Numbered from the stretch's first letter, positions 8,947 through 18,463 are shown. The stretch is DNA of 64,000 nt from Sphingobacterium lactis (GCF_011046555.1 NZ_CP049246.1:1736001-1800000), one strand, 5' to 3'. Notes: generated from the letters alone by a model not told the origin. Numbers and translations are program-made.

Positions 8947-9963
8947 TTAAAGGATGTTTACCTCGCGTTCCAAAAGTACCCCAAACATTGTACGCACATC
9001 GTCCACAATAGTAGACGATACTTCGTAAATAGCATTCCCTGAGGCATTTCCTTTGTTGGTGAGCACCAAAGCCTGATTTTTCCAGACGGCTACTTCACCC
9101 ACAGCTTTACCTTTCCAACCACACTTTTCGATCAGCCAGCCGGCTGCTAATTTTTCACGCCCATCCGGAAGGGGATAATGTACGATTTCAGGGTGTTCAG
9201 CTGCGATTTTTTGGAATTCCGCTGCGCTGATGATGGGGTTCTTGAAGAAACTACCTGCGTTTCCGATGGTTGAGGGGTCGGGTAATTTTTCCACACGGAT
9301 AAATGATACCACTTCGGCGACATCACGAATGGTCGGTTCCGTGATTCCACGCTTGGCCAACTCACCCTCAATCGCTCCGTAACTAGTGTTTACTTTTCCG
9401 AACAGGTCCAGTTTGTAAGTCACGCTACAGATGATGAACCTGCCCTTATATTCACGCTTGAAAATACTGTCCCGGTAGGAGAATTGACATTCGGTATTGT
9501 TGAAGGTTACGAACTCACCGGTTTGGGTATCAAATGCGCGACAAGAGTAGAAAATGTGCATCAGCTCCTGGCCATACGCACCAATATTTTGGATAGGGGA
9601 TGCGCCGACTGTCCCTGGGATCAGGGCCATGTTTTCCAAGCCTGCGAAATCATGATCGATGCAGTACCATACCAGGTCGTTCCACACTTCACCTGCTTCA
9701 GCAGTCACGAAAACCTGATTGCCCTCAATGAAATGTTGGATGCCTTTACTGGCCATGTGCACAATGAGTCCCGGGTAATCCTTGGTAAACAGGACATTAC
9801 TACCACCACCCAGAATAAAAAATTCGGAATCAAAGGCTTTGTCCTCGTAAAGGCTGGAAAGCATGCTTTCGTCTTCAACTTTTACGTACTTTTGGGCCGT
9901 CGCTTGGATTCCGAAAGAATTCAATGCGTTAAGTGGCTGTTGTTTAAGGATAATGCTTTTCAT
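8947..9963 (-). CDS. murB: UDP-N-acetylenolpyruvoylglucosamine reductase
   Basis: A 338-residue FAD enzyme that reduces UDP-GlcNAc-enolpyruvate to UDP-MurNAc with NADPH, the second committed step of peptidoglycan synthesis. The FAD-binding segment FILGGGSNVLF (residues 50-60) and GTVGASPIQNIGAYG are typical, and IGNAGSFFKNPI carries the catalytic Ser. The length and the presence of the extra loop place it with type I enzymes like that of E. coli. It stands alone, divergent from a TetR gene; the first enzyme of the pathway, murA, is encoded 46 kb away in this window. Confidence 0.96.
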   Translation of the reverse strand: MKSIILKQQPLNALNSFGIQATAQKYVKVEDESMLSSLYEDKAFDSEFFILGGGSNVLFTKDYPGLIVHMASKGIQHFIEGNQVFVTAEAGEVWNDLVWYCIDHDFAGLENMALIPGTVGASPIQNIGAYGQELMHIFYSCRAFDTQTGEFVTFNNTECQFSYRDSIFKREYKGRFIICSVTYKLDLFGKVNTSYGAIEGELAKRGITEPTIRDVAEVVSFIRVEKLPDPSTIGNAGSFFKNPIISAAEFQKIAAEHPEIVHYPLPDGREKLAAGWLIEKCGWKGKAVGEVAVWKNQALVLTNKGNASGNAIYEVSSTIVDDVRTMFGVLLEREVNIL

Positions 9964-10007
9964 TTTTTTGACCGAATCTTTTAAAAGTTCGAAAAATTAA
10001 GTTATCT

Positions 10008-10018
10008 TAGGTAACCTA
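10008..10018. promoter_or_regulatory. Palindrome between murB and the TetR gene, possible operator
   Basis: TAGGTAACCTA is an 11-base palindrome centred on one base, 57 bases ahead of the TetR start and 45 bases ahead of murB. Its place in a divergent region next to a TetR gene suggests an autoregulatory operator. This is inference from symmetry only. Confidence 0.3.
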
Positions 10019-10074
10019 CAAATTCGGGTGTAAATATAGTTAAAGCACAATTTATAAACTAATAATAATTGCTG

Positions 10075-10686
10075 ATGGCAAAAAATGCAGATGCGAAGCG
10101 AATGAAAATCTTGGAAGCGGCGAAACGGAGGTTTGCCCATTTTGGACTAGCCAAAACCACAATGGCCGAGATTGCCCAAGATTTATCCTTTTCAAAAGCA
10201 CTATTGTATTATTATTTTCCGGATAAGAACAGGTTGTATGCCTCTGTCTTTGAGATGGCCGTGGATGAGATTATCACGGAGACCACTGCGAAGATCGAGG
10301 ATGCCAACGGTGTGTGCCAAGCGATGGATGCCTTCCTAAGCACCCGCCTGCAGATCATCAAAGATAACTACAGCATCTTTGAGTATGCGTATTCCCTACG
10401 CAGTGAATTGCCACCCGACGTGGAAGAAGTCCTACCGAAATTATTTGAAAAGGAAATCCAGCAGGTCAGTACCATCCTTCGCAAGGGAATCAAGCACGAT
10501 GGCTTGGTCGTGGATGATGTGGAAGTAACCGCCAAGATTTTATTGATTTCGCTATTGGGTATGCGCTTGGGAATCCTTCAGGAAGTGAAGAGCTTATTCC
10601 TGCCGCCATCCAAGGAAGAGTTTGACTATATCCTGGGTTTACAGCAGAAACTTGCCAAAATATTTTTGAACGGTCTTAAGAGTTAA
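10075..10686 (+). CDS. TetR/AcrR family transcriptional regulator
   Basis: A 203-residue regulator. The N-terminal helix-turn-helix is clear (ILEAAKRRFAHFGLAKTTMAEIAQDLSFSKALLYYYF, quoted in part as the family pattern TTMAEIA...LYYYF). The C-terminal two thirds form the variable ligand domain. I chose ATG 10075; upstream in-frame codons are TTG and CTG. Its last 11 bases overlap the end of the convergent YpdA-like gene. The divergent neighbour is murB; neither neighbour is an obvious efflux target, so the regulon is unknown. Confidence 0.9.
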   Translation: MAKNADAKRMKILEAAKRRFAHFGLAKTTMAEIAQDLSFSKALLYYYFPDKNRLYASVFEMAVDEIITETTAKIEDANGVCQAMDAFLSTRLQIIKDNYSIFEYAYSLRSELPPDVEEVLPKLFEKEIQQVSTILRKGIKHDGLVVDDVEVTAKILLISLLGMRLGILQEVKSLFLPPSKEEFDYILGLQQKLAKIFLNGLKS

Positions 10687-11650
10687 CGCTCTTCAAGATG
10701 TGGCTGACGATCAGGTTTGCATGCACCCGGGAGTTCTCGATGAACCATAGGTGTGTGTTCAGACCACCACAAACCACGCCCGCCAGGTACAGGTTGGGGA
10801 TATTGGTTTCCATGGTCTCGGGATTGTGATGCGGTATGCAAGGCGCTTGCAAAGGAATTTCAACACCAATTTTTTCCAGAAATTCAAAGTTCGGTCGATA
10901 GCCCGTTAATGCCAGCACGAAATCATTCTCAATGACCTTCTTGCCGCGGGGCGTATCGAATTCCACCTCCCTTTCCGTAATGTTGGTGATGTTCGCATTG
11001 TAGTATGCCTTGATCTCACCAAAAGCAATTCTATTCTCTATATCCGGACGTACCCAATATTTGACACGTGGGCTAACTTCCTTCCCGCGGATGATCAAGG
11101 TCACTTCAGCACCTTTCCGATAGGTCTCCAGGGCAGCATCGATGGACGAATTGCTGGCCCCCACCACCACCACCTTCTGTTTGGCATAATAATGCGGATC
11201 GTCATAATAGTGGCGTACTTTGGGCAGCCCCTCTCCAGGAACGCCTAAATACATGGGTATATCGTAGAATCCCGTTGCGATAATCACATGTTTAGCGCGA
11301 TAAGAGGTTTTACTCGTTGTCACCAGAAATAGGCCGTCTACTTTATTGATGTCGATAACTTCTTCGAATAGATGGGTATTCAGGTCAAATTTGCGCTCCA
11401 CCCGCCTGTAATATTCCAGGGCTTCAGCCCGTTTGGGTTTCGGGTTGGTTGTCACAAAAGGAGTGTCGCCAATTTCCAATCGCTCGGACGTGGAAAAGAA
11501 AGACATGTTGATCGGGTAATTGTATAAGGAGTTGGTAAGACATCCCTTCTCCAAGATTACGTGCGAAAGGTTGTTGCGCTTTGCTTCGATTCCACAGGCA
11601 ATGCCTATCGGTCCACCACCTACGATCAATATATCAATACTGTTATCCAT
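10676..11650 (-). CDS. ypdA: YpdA-family FAD/NAD(P)-dependent reductase (bacillithiol disulfide reductase-like)
   Basis: A 324-residue flavoprotein of the thioredoxin reductase-like class. The N-terminal FAD motif is GGGPIG (residues 11-16) and a second nucleotide motif, VVGASNSSIDAA, sits mid-chain. As in YpdA there is no CxxC redox pair, which separates it from thioredoxin reductase. YpdA is proposed to reduce bacillithiol disulfide with NADPH. Segments like NMSFFSTSERLEIGD and PNLYLAGVVCGG are typical. Its start overlaps the end of the FUSC gene by eight bases, so the two are cotranscribed. Whether this organism makes bacillithiol cannot be told from the window. Confidence 0.88.
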   Translation of the reverse strand: MDNSIDILIVGGGPIGIACGIEAKRNNLSHVILEKGCLTNSLYNYPINMSFFSTSERLEIGDTPFVTTNPKPKRAEALEYYRRVERKFDLNTHLFEEVIDINKVDGLFLVTTSKTSYRAKHVIIATGFYDIPMYLGVPGEGLPKVRHYYDDPHYYAKQKVVVVGASNSSIDAALETYRKGAEVTLIIRGKEVSPRVKYWVRPDIENRIAFGEIKAYYNANITNITEREVEFDTPRGKKVIENDFVLALTGYRPNFEFLEKIGVEIPLQAPCIPHHNPETMETNIPNLYLAGVVCGGLNTHLWFIENSRVHANLIVSHILKSVNS

Positions 11651-13838
11651 TTCTTATCTCTAATTTTTGCGCTTGGATGGCGGTTTCCTTTTCCATCACA
11701 TCCAAGGTCGATTTGTATAAATCTGCGGATATTTTATTTAAGAATTGCAATTGTTCTGTAATTAAATCCGTTTCTACAGGATCCAGCGTGTCCGGAGTCA
11801 GTTCCGGAAAATCCGAAACAGGCTGGAAGGGGCTGCTGTTCTCCTTGGCCGGGATTTCCTCGATGGATTTGGCCAAATTGTTCAAGATCTTCTTCAGGAT
11901 GATCAGGTGCTCCTTTGTGTAGTTACTGTTCTTCGCTTCCGTCAATTGGGTCAACAAAGTCGCGCCATAGGAAGAGAGGATGTGGTTCAGTATTACGAAC
12001 CGGTTGGCTTCCTTGGTGCTCTTCTGCCGCCATTTGGGCTCCGAGAGCATCCGTTGGAACGTAGATCCCATATTGGCTGAGGCAATGTAGAGCTCCTTGC
12101 GCGACAGTTTATAGCTGGTGATGCTGATGTCTTCCCCGGATAGGATCCGGACCGCCTGCGCCAGGTAGTTGTAATTGGCAATCAGCAGTTGACGGATATT
12201 GTTCTTGATCTGAAAGCTCTCCCAATTCGGAAAGACGATATAACTGGAAATAAAGGCAATCATCCCCCCGAGGAAGGTGTCGAAGATCCTTTCCTTGGCG
12301 ATGTCAAACGTGTTGTGCCCGGTAAAGCTCAACATGATCAATACATAGGGAGTCATGAACATGACGGCCATAATGTAATTCACGCGGAAGAGGCTATAGG
12401 CAATCAGGAAGAAAAAGATCAGGAAGATAAACCTGGCGATTTCGGAATGGACCGTCATCAGGATGATGGCCCCGATGATACCGCCGATGATCGTCCCGAG
12501 GAGCCGTTGGAAATTCCTTTCCTTGGTCAGCCCGAAGCCGGGCTTCAGGATCACCATAATCGTCAGGAGTACCCAGTAACTGCCCATGGTACCGATATTG
12601 AACCACTGCGCGTTCAGCACCAGGTACGTGATGGACATCACGACGGCCATCCGCAGGGCATGGCGAAATATCGTGGATTCCATGGAAAGGTTGTCCTTCA
12701 ATTTCCGCAGGTCGATATGCTCGGTCTGGATAAATTTGTTGGCTTCCTCGATCTCCTGTTTCTTGATCGTATTGTTCGGCCGGATAACGCCGTAATTGTA
12801 AATGTTGTGAATAAAGGAACTGATGTGGCGGATGCTAATCAGGATCTTCTTCAAGGGAATGCTGTTGATGTTCTGCTCCCTTTCGATTTTCTCGATGGAC
12901 AGCAGGATGGACTCGATATCTTCCTTGAAGTTGTACAACGGTTTCGGCGCCCGGTTCGCATTGAGCTGGTAGGCCAGGTGATCGAGTTCATTGGCGGTCT
13001 TGATCAGTAGGTGCTTGAAGTCCTTCAGGATACCCGTGTGCCCATATTCCTTCCGGATTAACTCATAGTCATAATGCGTGGTCATGGCCTGTTCGTACAG
13101 GTCTACGATATCATTAAAAGTTAAGGTAAGGAAACGACCTATTTTCGTTGTATCTTTAATCGATCGCTTGCTCTGGAACAGCAGGTCGCGAACGTTCTCC
13201 TGGTGTTCATGCACTTCGATCTGCTTATCGATGAGTTTGCGGTAATTATCGTCGATATTGATTCTAGTGTCGTAGAAATTTGCACGCAGGCGGATGAAAT
13301 CCCCGACGTGGCGGACCGTTTCGGAAAGTTCCTGTTGGGCAAGACGGTAAGGTCTGGCCTGGGTGATCGAGAAACTGATCAGCATGTACCATAGTCCACC
13401 GGTCGTGAAATACAGGAGGAACATGAGTTCATCGTGAAAACTGTTCTGGTCGTCTACATAAATCAGCATGATCAGGATGCCCATGGAACCGACAGTGGCG
13501 GCCCGGGCATTGAAGACGGCAAACATGGAATAGACAAAACAAAGGAGGCCGATTACGATGGTCATCAGCCAGATATTGCCGTTCACCAATACGGTGATGA
13601 ATTGAGTGATCAGGCAGATGATGAAACAGGCAATCATGCCCGTTCGACGATGGGCTGGTGCGCCAGGGGTATCGGAAAGGCCAACTAATAATGCGCCAAG
13701 GGAAATGTAAGTCCCTAACAGGATCTTGTCCAATGCCGCGCAAATGATGATCGGAACGATACAGCCAATGGTGATGCGAAGGCCATCAGCAAAGTATTGA
13801 CTGTAGAAGAAGTTACTTAATTCCTTGGTTTTTTTCAT
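11643..13838 (-). CDS. FUSC family inner-membrane protein (YccS/YhfK-like)
   Basis: A 731-residue membrane protein with two blocks of transmembrane helices (residues about 15-150 and 400-520) separated and followed by cytoplasmic helical regions. This is the architecture of the FUSC/aromatic acid exporter family: RITIGCIVPIIICAALDKILLG opens the first block and MRMAVVMSITYLVLNAQWF-like sequence the second. Members are proposed to export aromatic acids or other toxic compounds, but few are characterised. The start is the ATG at 13838, ten bases after a -7-like box on the minus strand (CAAAGATA at 13848-13855 read on plus). It overlaps ypdA downstream. Confidence 0.88.
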   Translation of the reverse strand: MKKTKELSNFFYSQYFADGLRITIGCIVPIIICAALDKILLGTYISLGALLVGLSDTPGAPAHRRTGMIACFIICLITQFITVLVNGNIWLMTIVIGLLCFVYSMFAVFNARAATVGSMGILIMLIYVDDQNSFHDELMFLLYFTTGGLWYMLISFSITQARPYRLAQQELSETVRHVGDFIRLRANFYDTRINIDDNYRKLIDKQIEVHEHQENVRDLLFQSKRSIKDTTKIGRFLTLTFNDIVDLYEQAMTTHYDYELIRKEYGHTGILKDFKHLLIKTANELDHLAYQLNANRAPKPLYNFKEDIESILLSIEKIEREQNINSIPLKKILISIRHISSFIHNIYNYGVIRPNNTIKKQEIEEANKFIQTEHIDLRKLKDNLSMESTIFRHALRMAVVMSITYLVLNAQWFNIGTMGSYWVLLTIMVILKPGFGLTKERNFQRLLGTIIGGIIGAIILMTVHSEIARFIFLIFFFLIAYSLFRVNYIMAVMFMTPYVLIMLSFTGHNTFDIAKERIFDTFLGGMIAFISSYIVFPNWESFQIKNNIRQLLIANYNYLAQAVRILSGEDISITSYKLSRKELYIASANMGSTFQRMLSEPKWRQKSTKEANRFVILNHILSSYGATLLTQLTEAKNSNYTKEHLIILKKILNNLAKSIEEIPAKENSSPFQPVSDFPELTPDTLDPVETDLITEQLQFLNKISADLYKSTLDVMEKETAIQAQKLEIRNG

Positions 13839-13847
13839 GTGTGCAAA

Positions 13848-13855
13848 CAAAGATA
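13848..13855 (-). promoter_or_regulatory. -7 box candidate for the FUSC-ypdA operon
   Basis: On the minus strand this reads TATCTTTG, a match to TAnnTTTG, nine bases before the ATG. A very short leader would result. No clear -33 TTG is at the right distance. Confidence 0.4.
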
Positions 13856-14006
13856 CGCAAGCCTAGGTTAATTTAAATGGGGTAAACATCCAATATACAA
13901 TAAAAAGATGTTAAGATATTATAGATTTGAAGTTATTAAAATATTAATAAAACCCAATTGTTAGTGTAAAAATTACAATTACTCAATGAATTTACTATTA
14001 AAATTA

Positions 14007-14014
14007 TATATTTG
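14007..14014 (+). promoter_or_regulatory. -7 box candidate for ppc
   Basis: TATATTTG matches the Bacteroidota -7 consensus TAnnTTTG and lies 50 bases ahead of the ppc start, in AT-rich DNA divergent from FUSC. A good -33 TTTG is not visible. Confidence 0.5.
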
Positions 14015-14063
14015 TGCTGGAAAGACTTTCCAAATTACAAACTAACACACACTCCACAAGAAT

Positions 14064-16640
14064 ATGAGATTAAGTCAAAAAAAAGCTGTATTCCAGAATG
14101 AAGTCCTTACGCGCTTTGATTTGTACAAGAGTTTGTTCCTGACCCTGCCATTTCAGCGGGTAAAACATACCGGTACGATCCTCCCTTTCTTCACGAACCA
14201 TTGTGAACAGGGCGTAGAGGCACACCATTCTCCGGAACAGATTATAGATAGTTTTTTTGGGCAATATGAGCAGTACGTAAAGGAGGACGATCGTTTGGAT
14301 CTGTTGTTCCGAATCGTCCAGTATATCGAACGACAGGTGGTTCTGTTCGATGCTGTGGAAGACTCCGCATTTAAGAAAGTCGGGAAGAGTGATGAATCCG
14401 GTGGAATGGAGTCTATCTTTACGTTGGCACAGACCAACCCGCAATTGAAAAAGCAAGTGGTCAGCCGATTGAAAGATCTTTCCGTACGCTTGGTGCTGAC
14501 GGCACATCCGACACAGTTCTATCCTGGGCCGGTACTCTCGATCATCAACGACTTAATCGATGACTTGAAAAAAGATGATATCCCAAATATCCATCTGCTC
14601 TTGCAGCAATTGGGGAAAACACCATTTATCAATAAACAGAAGCCTACTCCAGTGGATGAGGCAATCAGCTTGGCATGGTACCTGGAAAACGTATTCTATA
14701 GCGTTGCTTCCGGTATCCAAGCGAAGATAGAGAACGAATTAGAGGTCAGTCCTGATGACATCGATCATTTGATCGAACTAGGCTTCTGGCCGGGAGGAGA
14801 CCGCGACGGAAACCCGAATGTGACATGGGAAAGCACGAAACGCGTGGCTACGCTCTTGCGCACCATCCTTTTCCGCTGCTATTACCGAGATTTCCGGATC
14901 GTAAAAAGACGCATTACCTTCCGTGGGGTAGAAAGCTACATGGAGGAATTGCAGGAGCTGTTCTATGAGAACAGTTTCAATCCCGTGGAAAAGCCGGTAG
15001 ATGAAACTGAACGGATCCTACACAACCTGACCGAGATTATCCGGGTCCTTCGTGAAAATCATGATGGGCTGTTCGTGGAAATCGTTGAAGACCTCCGTCG
15101 GAAGGTACAGACCTTCGGCTGTTTCTTCACGACACTTGATATCCGCCAGGACAGCAGTGTACTGCGCGAAACCTTCAATTGGCTGCTGGAAAATTACCCG
15201 AAAGAAACGGGCATCAGCTTAAAGGATATCGGCGACTCGGAAGAAGAGAAGGAAAAACACATCGCCTTTACGGAAGCTGACCTCCAGGAACAGGACGATG
15301 CAGCACCATTGGTGCAGGATACACTGAAAGTGATCCGGTTGATCAAAGATATTCAGCAGTCCGGAAGCGAGCGTGCTGTGCAACGGTTCATTATCTCCAA
15401 TTGCCAGCAGGCCTCCGATATTCTGGGGCTGATGCAACTCTTCCTGTGGTCGGGGTGGACCAAGAAAGGGCTGACGATGGATTTTGTGCCGTTGTTCGAG
15501 ACCGTGGATGACCTGAAACATGCAGCCGATGTCATGCGCAGTCTATATAGCAATAAAACCTATGCTGCGCACCTGAAGAAACGTGGCAACAAGCAGACGA
15601 TCATGTTGGGGTTCTCGGATAGCACCAAGGATGGTGGTTACCTGATGGCGAACTGGTCGATCTATAAAGCGAAGGTGGAGCTGACCGCGATATCCCGTGA
15701 ATACGATGTGGATTTGGTTTTCTTCGACGGACGCGGTGGACCTCCGGCACGTGGTGGCGGTAAAACGCAGCGTTTCTATTCGTCCATGGGCAAAGAAATC
15801 GAGAACAACCATATCCAGTTGACCATTCAGGGCCAGACCATCAGTAGCCAATACGGTTCCTTGGATTCGGCGAAATACCAAATCGAGCAATTGCTCCATG
15901 CAGGTGTCATTTCGGACCTTCGCCAGCGCGAAGGGGATACCCTGACGGCGAAACAGAAGAACATTATCGATCAGATGGCAGCTGAGAGCCATGCGAAGTT
16001 CCTGGAACTCCGCCACCATAAACTGTTCCTGAAATACCTGGAAACATTGAGTCCGTTGAAAGAATTGGCTTCGATCAATATCTCCAGCCGCCCGGTGAAA
16101 CGCAATTCCGATAAGGAACTCCGCCTGGAAGATCTACGGGCCATTAGTTTCGTGACTTCATGGAGCCAGCTGAAGCAGAATATCCCAGGCTTCTATGGGG
16201 TCGGAACAGCGCTGCAATGGGCTGAGGACAATAACCTCTGGTCCTATGTGAAAAACCTGTACGAGACGTCGGGCATGTTCAATACGGTGATCGACAATTG
16301 CATGATGTCCATGACGAAGTCCAATTTTGATATCACGGCCTACATGAAGGACGATAAGGAGTTCGGCGAATTCTGGACCATGTTGAAGGAAGAGTTCGAT
16401 CGCACTAAGGAATACCTGTTGAAGTTGACCGGCATGAAGGAACTGATGGAGAATTACCCGGTGGAAAAAGCCTCCATCTGTGAGCGCGAGAAAATTATCC
16501 TACCGCTGTTGATCATCCAACATTATGCGATTCGATTGCTTGAGGATAAGCAAAAAGACGATAAAAAGGCGGAAACATACCGGAAGTTGATCGGCCGGAC
16601 CATCTATGGTGTGGTGAATGCGGGACGAAATTTAGCTTAG
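14064..16640 (+). CDS. ppc: Phosphoenolpyruvate carboxylase
   Basis: An 858-residue enzyme that carboxylates PEP with bicarbonate to oxaloacetate, refilling the TCA cycle. The catalytic segments are intact: LTAHPTQFYPGP (about residues 145-156), WPGGDRDGNPNV (about 243-254), MLGFSDSTKDGGYLMANW (about 514-531) and the glycine-rich DGRGGPPARGGGKTQ (about 554-568). It is slightly shorter than the E. coli enzyme (883). The C-terminus reads VVNAGRNLA, whereas most family members end in a conserved QNTG-type tail that reaches the active site. It is preceded by a -7 box and followed 88 bases later by a lipoprotein gene with its own -7 box. Confidence 0.96.
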   Translation: MRLSQKKAVFQNEVLTRFDLYKSLFLTLPFQRVKHTGTILPFFTNHCEQGVEAHHSPEQIIDSFFGQYEQYVKEDDRLDLLFRIVQYIERQVVLFDAVEDSAFKKVGKSDESGGMESIFTLAQTNPQLKKQVVSRLKDLSVRLVLTAHPTQFYPGPVLSIINDLIDDLKKDDIPNIHLLLQQLGKTPFINKQKPTPVDEAISLAWYLENVFYSVASGIQAKIENELEVSPDDIDHLIELGFWPGGDRDGNPNVTWESTKRVATLLRTILFRCYYRDFRIVKRRITFRGVESYMEELQELFYENSFNPVEKPVDETERILHNLTEIIRVLRENHDGLFVEIVEDLRRKVQTFGCFFTTLDIRQDSSVLRETFNWLLENYPKETGISLKDIGDSEEEKEKHIAFTEADLQEQDDAAPLVQDTLKVIRLIKDIQQSGSERAVQRFIISNCQQASDILGLMQLFLWSGWTKKGLTMDFVPLFETVDDLKHAADVMRSLYSNKTYAAHLKKRGNKQTIMLGFSDSTKDGGYLMANWSIYKAKVELTAISREYDVDLVFFDGRGGPPARGGGKTQRFYSSMGKEIENNHIQLTIQGQTISSQYGSLDSAKYQIEQLLHAGVISDLRQREGDTLTAKQKNIIDQMAAESHAKFLELRHHKLFLKYLETLSPLKELASINISSRPVKRNSDKELRLEDLRAISFVTSWSQLKQNIPGFYGVGTALQWAEDNNLWSYVKNLYETSGMFNTVIDNCMMSMTKSNFDITAYMKDDKEFGEFWTMLKEEFDRTKEYLLKLTGMKELMENYPVEKASICEREKIILPLLIIQHYAIRLLEDKQKDDKKAETYRKLIGRTIYGVVNAGRNLA

Positions 16641-16697
16641 ATTGATTTTGAATTAAATAGAAATGGACAGAAGTAAGGATAAATAGGGATAATTTTA

Positions 16698-16705
16698 TAT
16701 TTTTG
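16698..16705 (+). promoter_or_regulatory. -7 box candidate for the lipoprotein gene
   Basis: TATTTTTG fits TAnnTTTG exactly and lies 23 bases ahead of the ATG at 16729. No TTG at -33 with proper spacing is seen. Confidence 0.5.
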
Positions 16706-16728
16706 TGTGTTTTTAAAATAATAAAGCG

Positions 16729-17352
16729 ATGAAATTAAATACATTATTAGTTGCTGCAGCTCTTGCAAGTACATCTTTATCTTCATGTGTGTTCAAAACA
16801 GCAGAGGAAAACCAGTTGAAATATACGCATACTACATTGGTTGATGGTGACGCGTATGCATTTTTCAGACAAGTGGGTTCCATCGCGCCTTACGAAGTAT
16901 CATATGCTGATCATGTTGCTACGGTAGGAAATGCACAAGCTAAAGATGCATCAGCAAAAGTGGCTGCCTATTTCAATGAGATCCTTCCGAAAATGGATTC
17001 CCTAGCTACTAAATACCATGTAGACTTCCCAATTCGCGGAACAGAGGTTTTTGCAGCGAAAAATGAAGAGAATGTTGCTGTTGAGCCTACACAGGCACCT
17101 ACTATCGTTCAGGACTCCACAGTTGCAGTAGACGAAGCGGAGCCGATCGTGATGCAGCATGCAGCTGTTTACTCGGATGAAGCATATATGCACCACATCC
17201 AGCATCAGGTAGCCTTGGTAAAAGAACAAATGCGCAGATTATCACGCAATACCAATAAAGACCTAAGAGATTTTGCTCAATCGCAAACAGAAGCTGTTGC
17301 TCAGTTGTTTACTGCTGTAGGTGGTAAAGAAGATGCCCATGCGCATCACTAA
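16729..17352 (+). CDS. Small lipoprotein, DUF4142-like
   Basis: A 207-residue predicted lipoprotein: the signal ends in a lipobox, LSSC, with Cys at residue 19. The helical body (SIAPYEVSYADHVATVGNAQAKDASAKVA...) resembles DUF4142, a ferritin-like four-helix family of unknown role, with regular acidic and His residues (HIQHQVALVKEQMRRLSR). The last residues, AHAHH, are His-rich and might bind metal. Ten bases separate its stop from the next gene, a Gfo/Idh enzyme, so the two may share a transcript. The family assignment is tentative. Confidence 0.65.
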   Translation: MKLNTLLVAAALASTSLSSCVFKTAEENQLKYTHTTLVDGDAYAFFRQVGSIAPYEVSYADHVATVGNAQAKDASAKVAAYFNEILPKMDSLATKYHVDFPIRGTEVFAAKNEENVAVEPTQAPTIVQDSTVAVDEAEPIVMQHAAVYSDEAYMHHIQHQVALVKEQMRRLSRNTNKDLRDFAQSQTEAVAQLFTAVGGKEDAHAHH

Positions 17353-17362
17353 GCAAAGATAA

Positions 17363-18385
17363 ATGTCAGAAAACAAAATAGTTACAGGAATAATGTCGTA
17401 TGGAATGTCCGGAAGGGTATTCCATGCGCCGTTTATAGAGGTTAACCCTCACTTTGAATTAAGGGGGATCGTCGAACGATCGACCAAGCAGGCGCAGGGC
17501 CGCTATCCCCATATCATCAGCTACGACACCGTTCAGGAATTGCTGGATGACCCTGCCGTAGAGCTCATCATCGTAAATACTCCCAACGATACGCATGTGG
17601 AATATGCGTTGGCTGCCCTAAAGGCTGGCAAGCACGTGCTGATCGAGAAACCTTTCGCACCCACAGTAGGCGAGGCCCGCATGCTATTCCAAGTTGCAGA
17701 GGAAATGGGCAGATTGATCCTTCCTTTCCATAACCGCCGGTTCGATGCTGATTTCCTAGCCTTAAAGGAAGTAGTTCAGCAAAAGGAACTCGGCCGATTG
17801 ATCGAGCTCCACTTGCGATTTGACCGTTATAAAGAGGAAATTGGACCAAAGGTTTTCAAAGAAACGAAAAGACCCGCAGCGGGTGTTATCTATGACCTGG
17901 GGTCGCACTTGCTGGATCAGGCAATTTCCCTGTTTGGCAGACCCAAAGCGATGACCAAGATCAGCGGAAAATACCGCCCTAATACGCAGGTAGATGATTA
18001 TGGATGTATTGTCCTCAATTATAAGGACGGATTGAACGTATTCATCACGACGAGCTTGCTGGTCGCCAATCCACAAGCCAGTTTTGTGCTCCACGGTACG
18101 AAAGGAAGCTTCGTAAAGAACCGGACGGACGTACAGGAAGCCCAGCTCATCGATGGCATGATGCCGAACAACCCTGCCTTTGGTGTAGAACCTGATGCGT
18201 CGGAAGGCATTTTGACCAAACCGGATGAGGACGGTAGATTAACATCCCGATTTATCGCGCCAGTTCAGGGCGATTATATGCAGCTTTTCAATGAAGTGTA
18301 TGCTGCCATTCGCGAGGGCAAACCCTACTTTGTGACCAAAGATCAGATCATTTGGCAATTGGAAGTCCTCGAACCGAACAAATAA
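17363..18385 (+). CDS. Cytoplasmic Gfo/Idh/MocA family oxidoreductase
   Basis: A 340-residue NAD(P)-dependent dehydrogenase without signal peptide. The Rossmann region GIMSYGMSGRVFHAPFI and the EKP motif (VLIEKPFAPT, with the catalytic-site Lys) are clear. The middle GVIYDLGSHLLDQAISLFGRP segment resembles YhhX/YdgJ-type members, which act on scyllo-inositol and related polyols, but I would not name a substrate. It follows a lipoprotein gene by ten bases and precedes a Ppx/GppA gene by 78 bases carrying two palindromes. Confidence 0.92.
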   Translation: MSENKIVTGIMSYGMSGRVFHAPFIEVNPHFELRGIVERSTKQAQGRYPHIISYDTVQELLDDPAVELIIVNTPNDTHVEYALAALKAGKHVLIEKPFAPTVGEARMLFQVAEEMGRLILPFHNRRFDADFLALKEVVQQKELGRLIELHLRFDRYKEEIGPKVFKETKRPAAGVIYDLGSHLLDQAISLFGRPKAMTKISGKYRPNTQVDDYGCIVLNYKDGLNVFITTSLLVANPQASFVLHGTKGSFVKNRTDVQEAQLIDGMMPNNPAFGVEPDASEGILTKPDEDGRLTSRFIAPVQGDYMQLFNEVYAAIREGKPYFVTKDQIIWQLEVLEPNK

Positions 18386-18395
18386 ACTACATTTT

Positions 18396-18443
18396 AATGT
18401 TAAGTTAACATTCAGTTTATATTGTATATTTAACATTGTTAAA
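18396..18443. promoter_or_regulatory. Two AT-rich palindromes ahead of the Ppx/GppA gene
   Basis: AATGTTAA-g-TTAACATT (18396-18412) and TTTAAC-att-GTTAAA (18429-18443) both share the core half-site TTAAC. The repeated half-site upstream of the GTG start at 18464 looks like a pair of operators or an AT-rich hairpin pair at the end of the previous gene. The function is unknown. Confidence 0.35.
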
Positions 18444-18463
18444 CTTTTCAAAAACCATACAAC

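Noticed and set aside
12189..13010. Long plus-strand frame (273 codons) inside the FUSC gene
   Set aside because: It is antisense to a well-supported membrane protein, is highly charged without any domain, and reflects GC-biased third positions.
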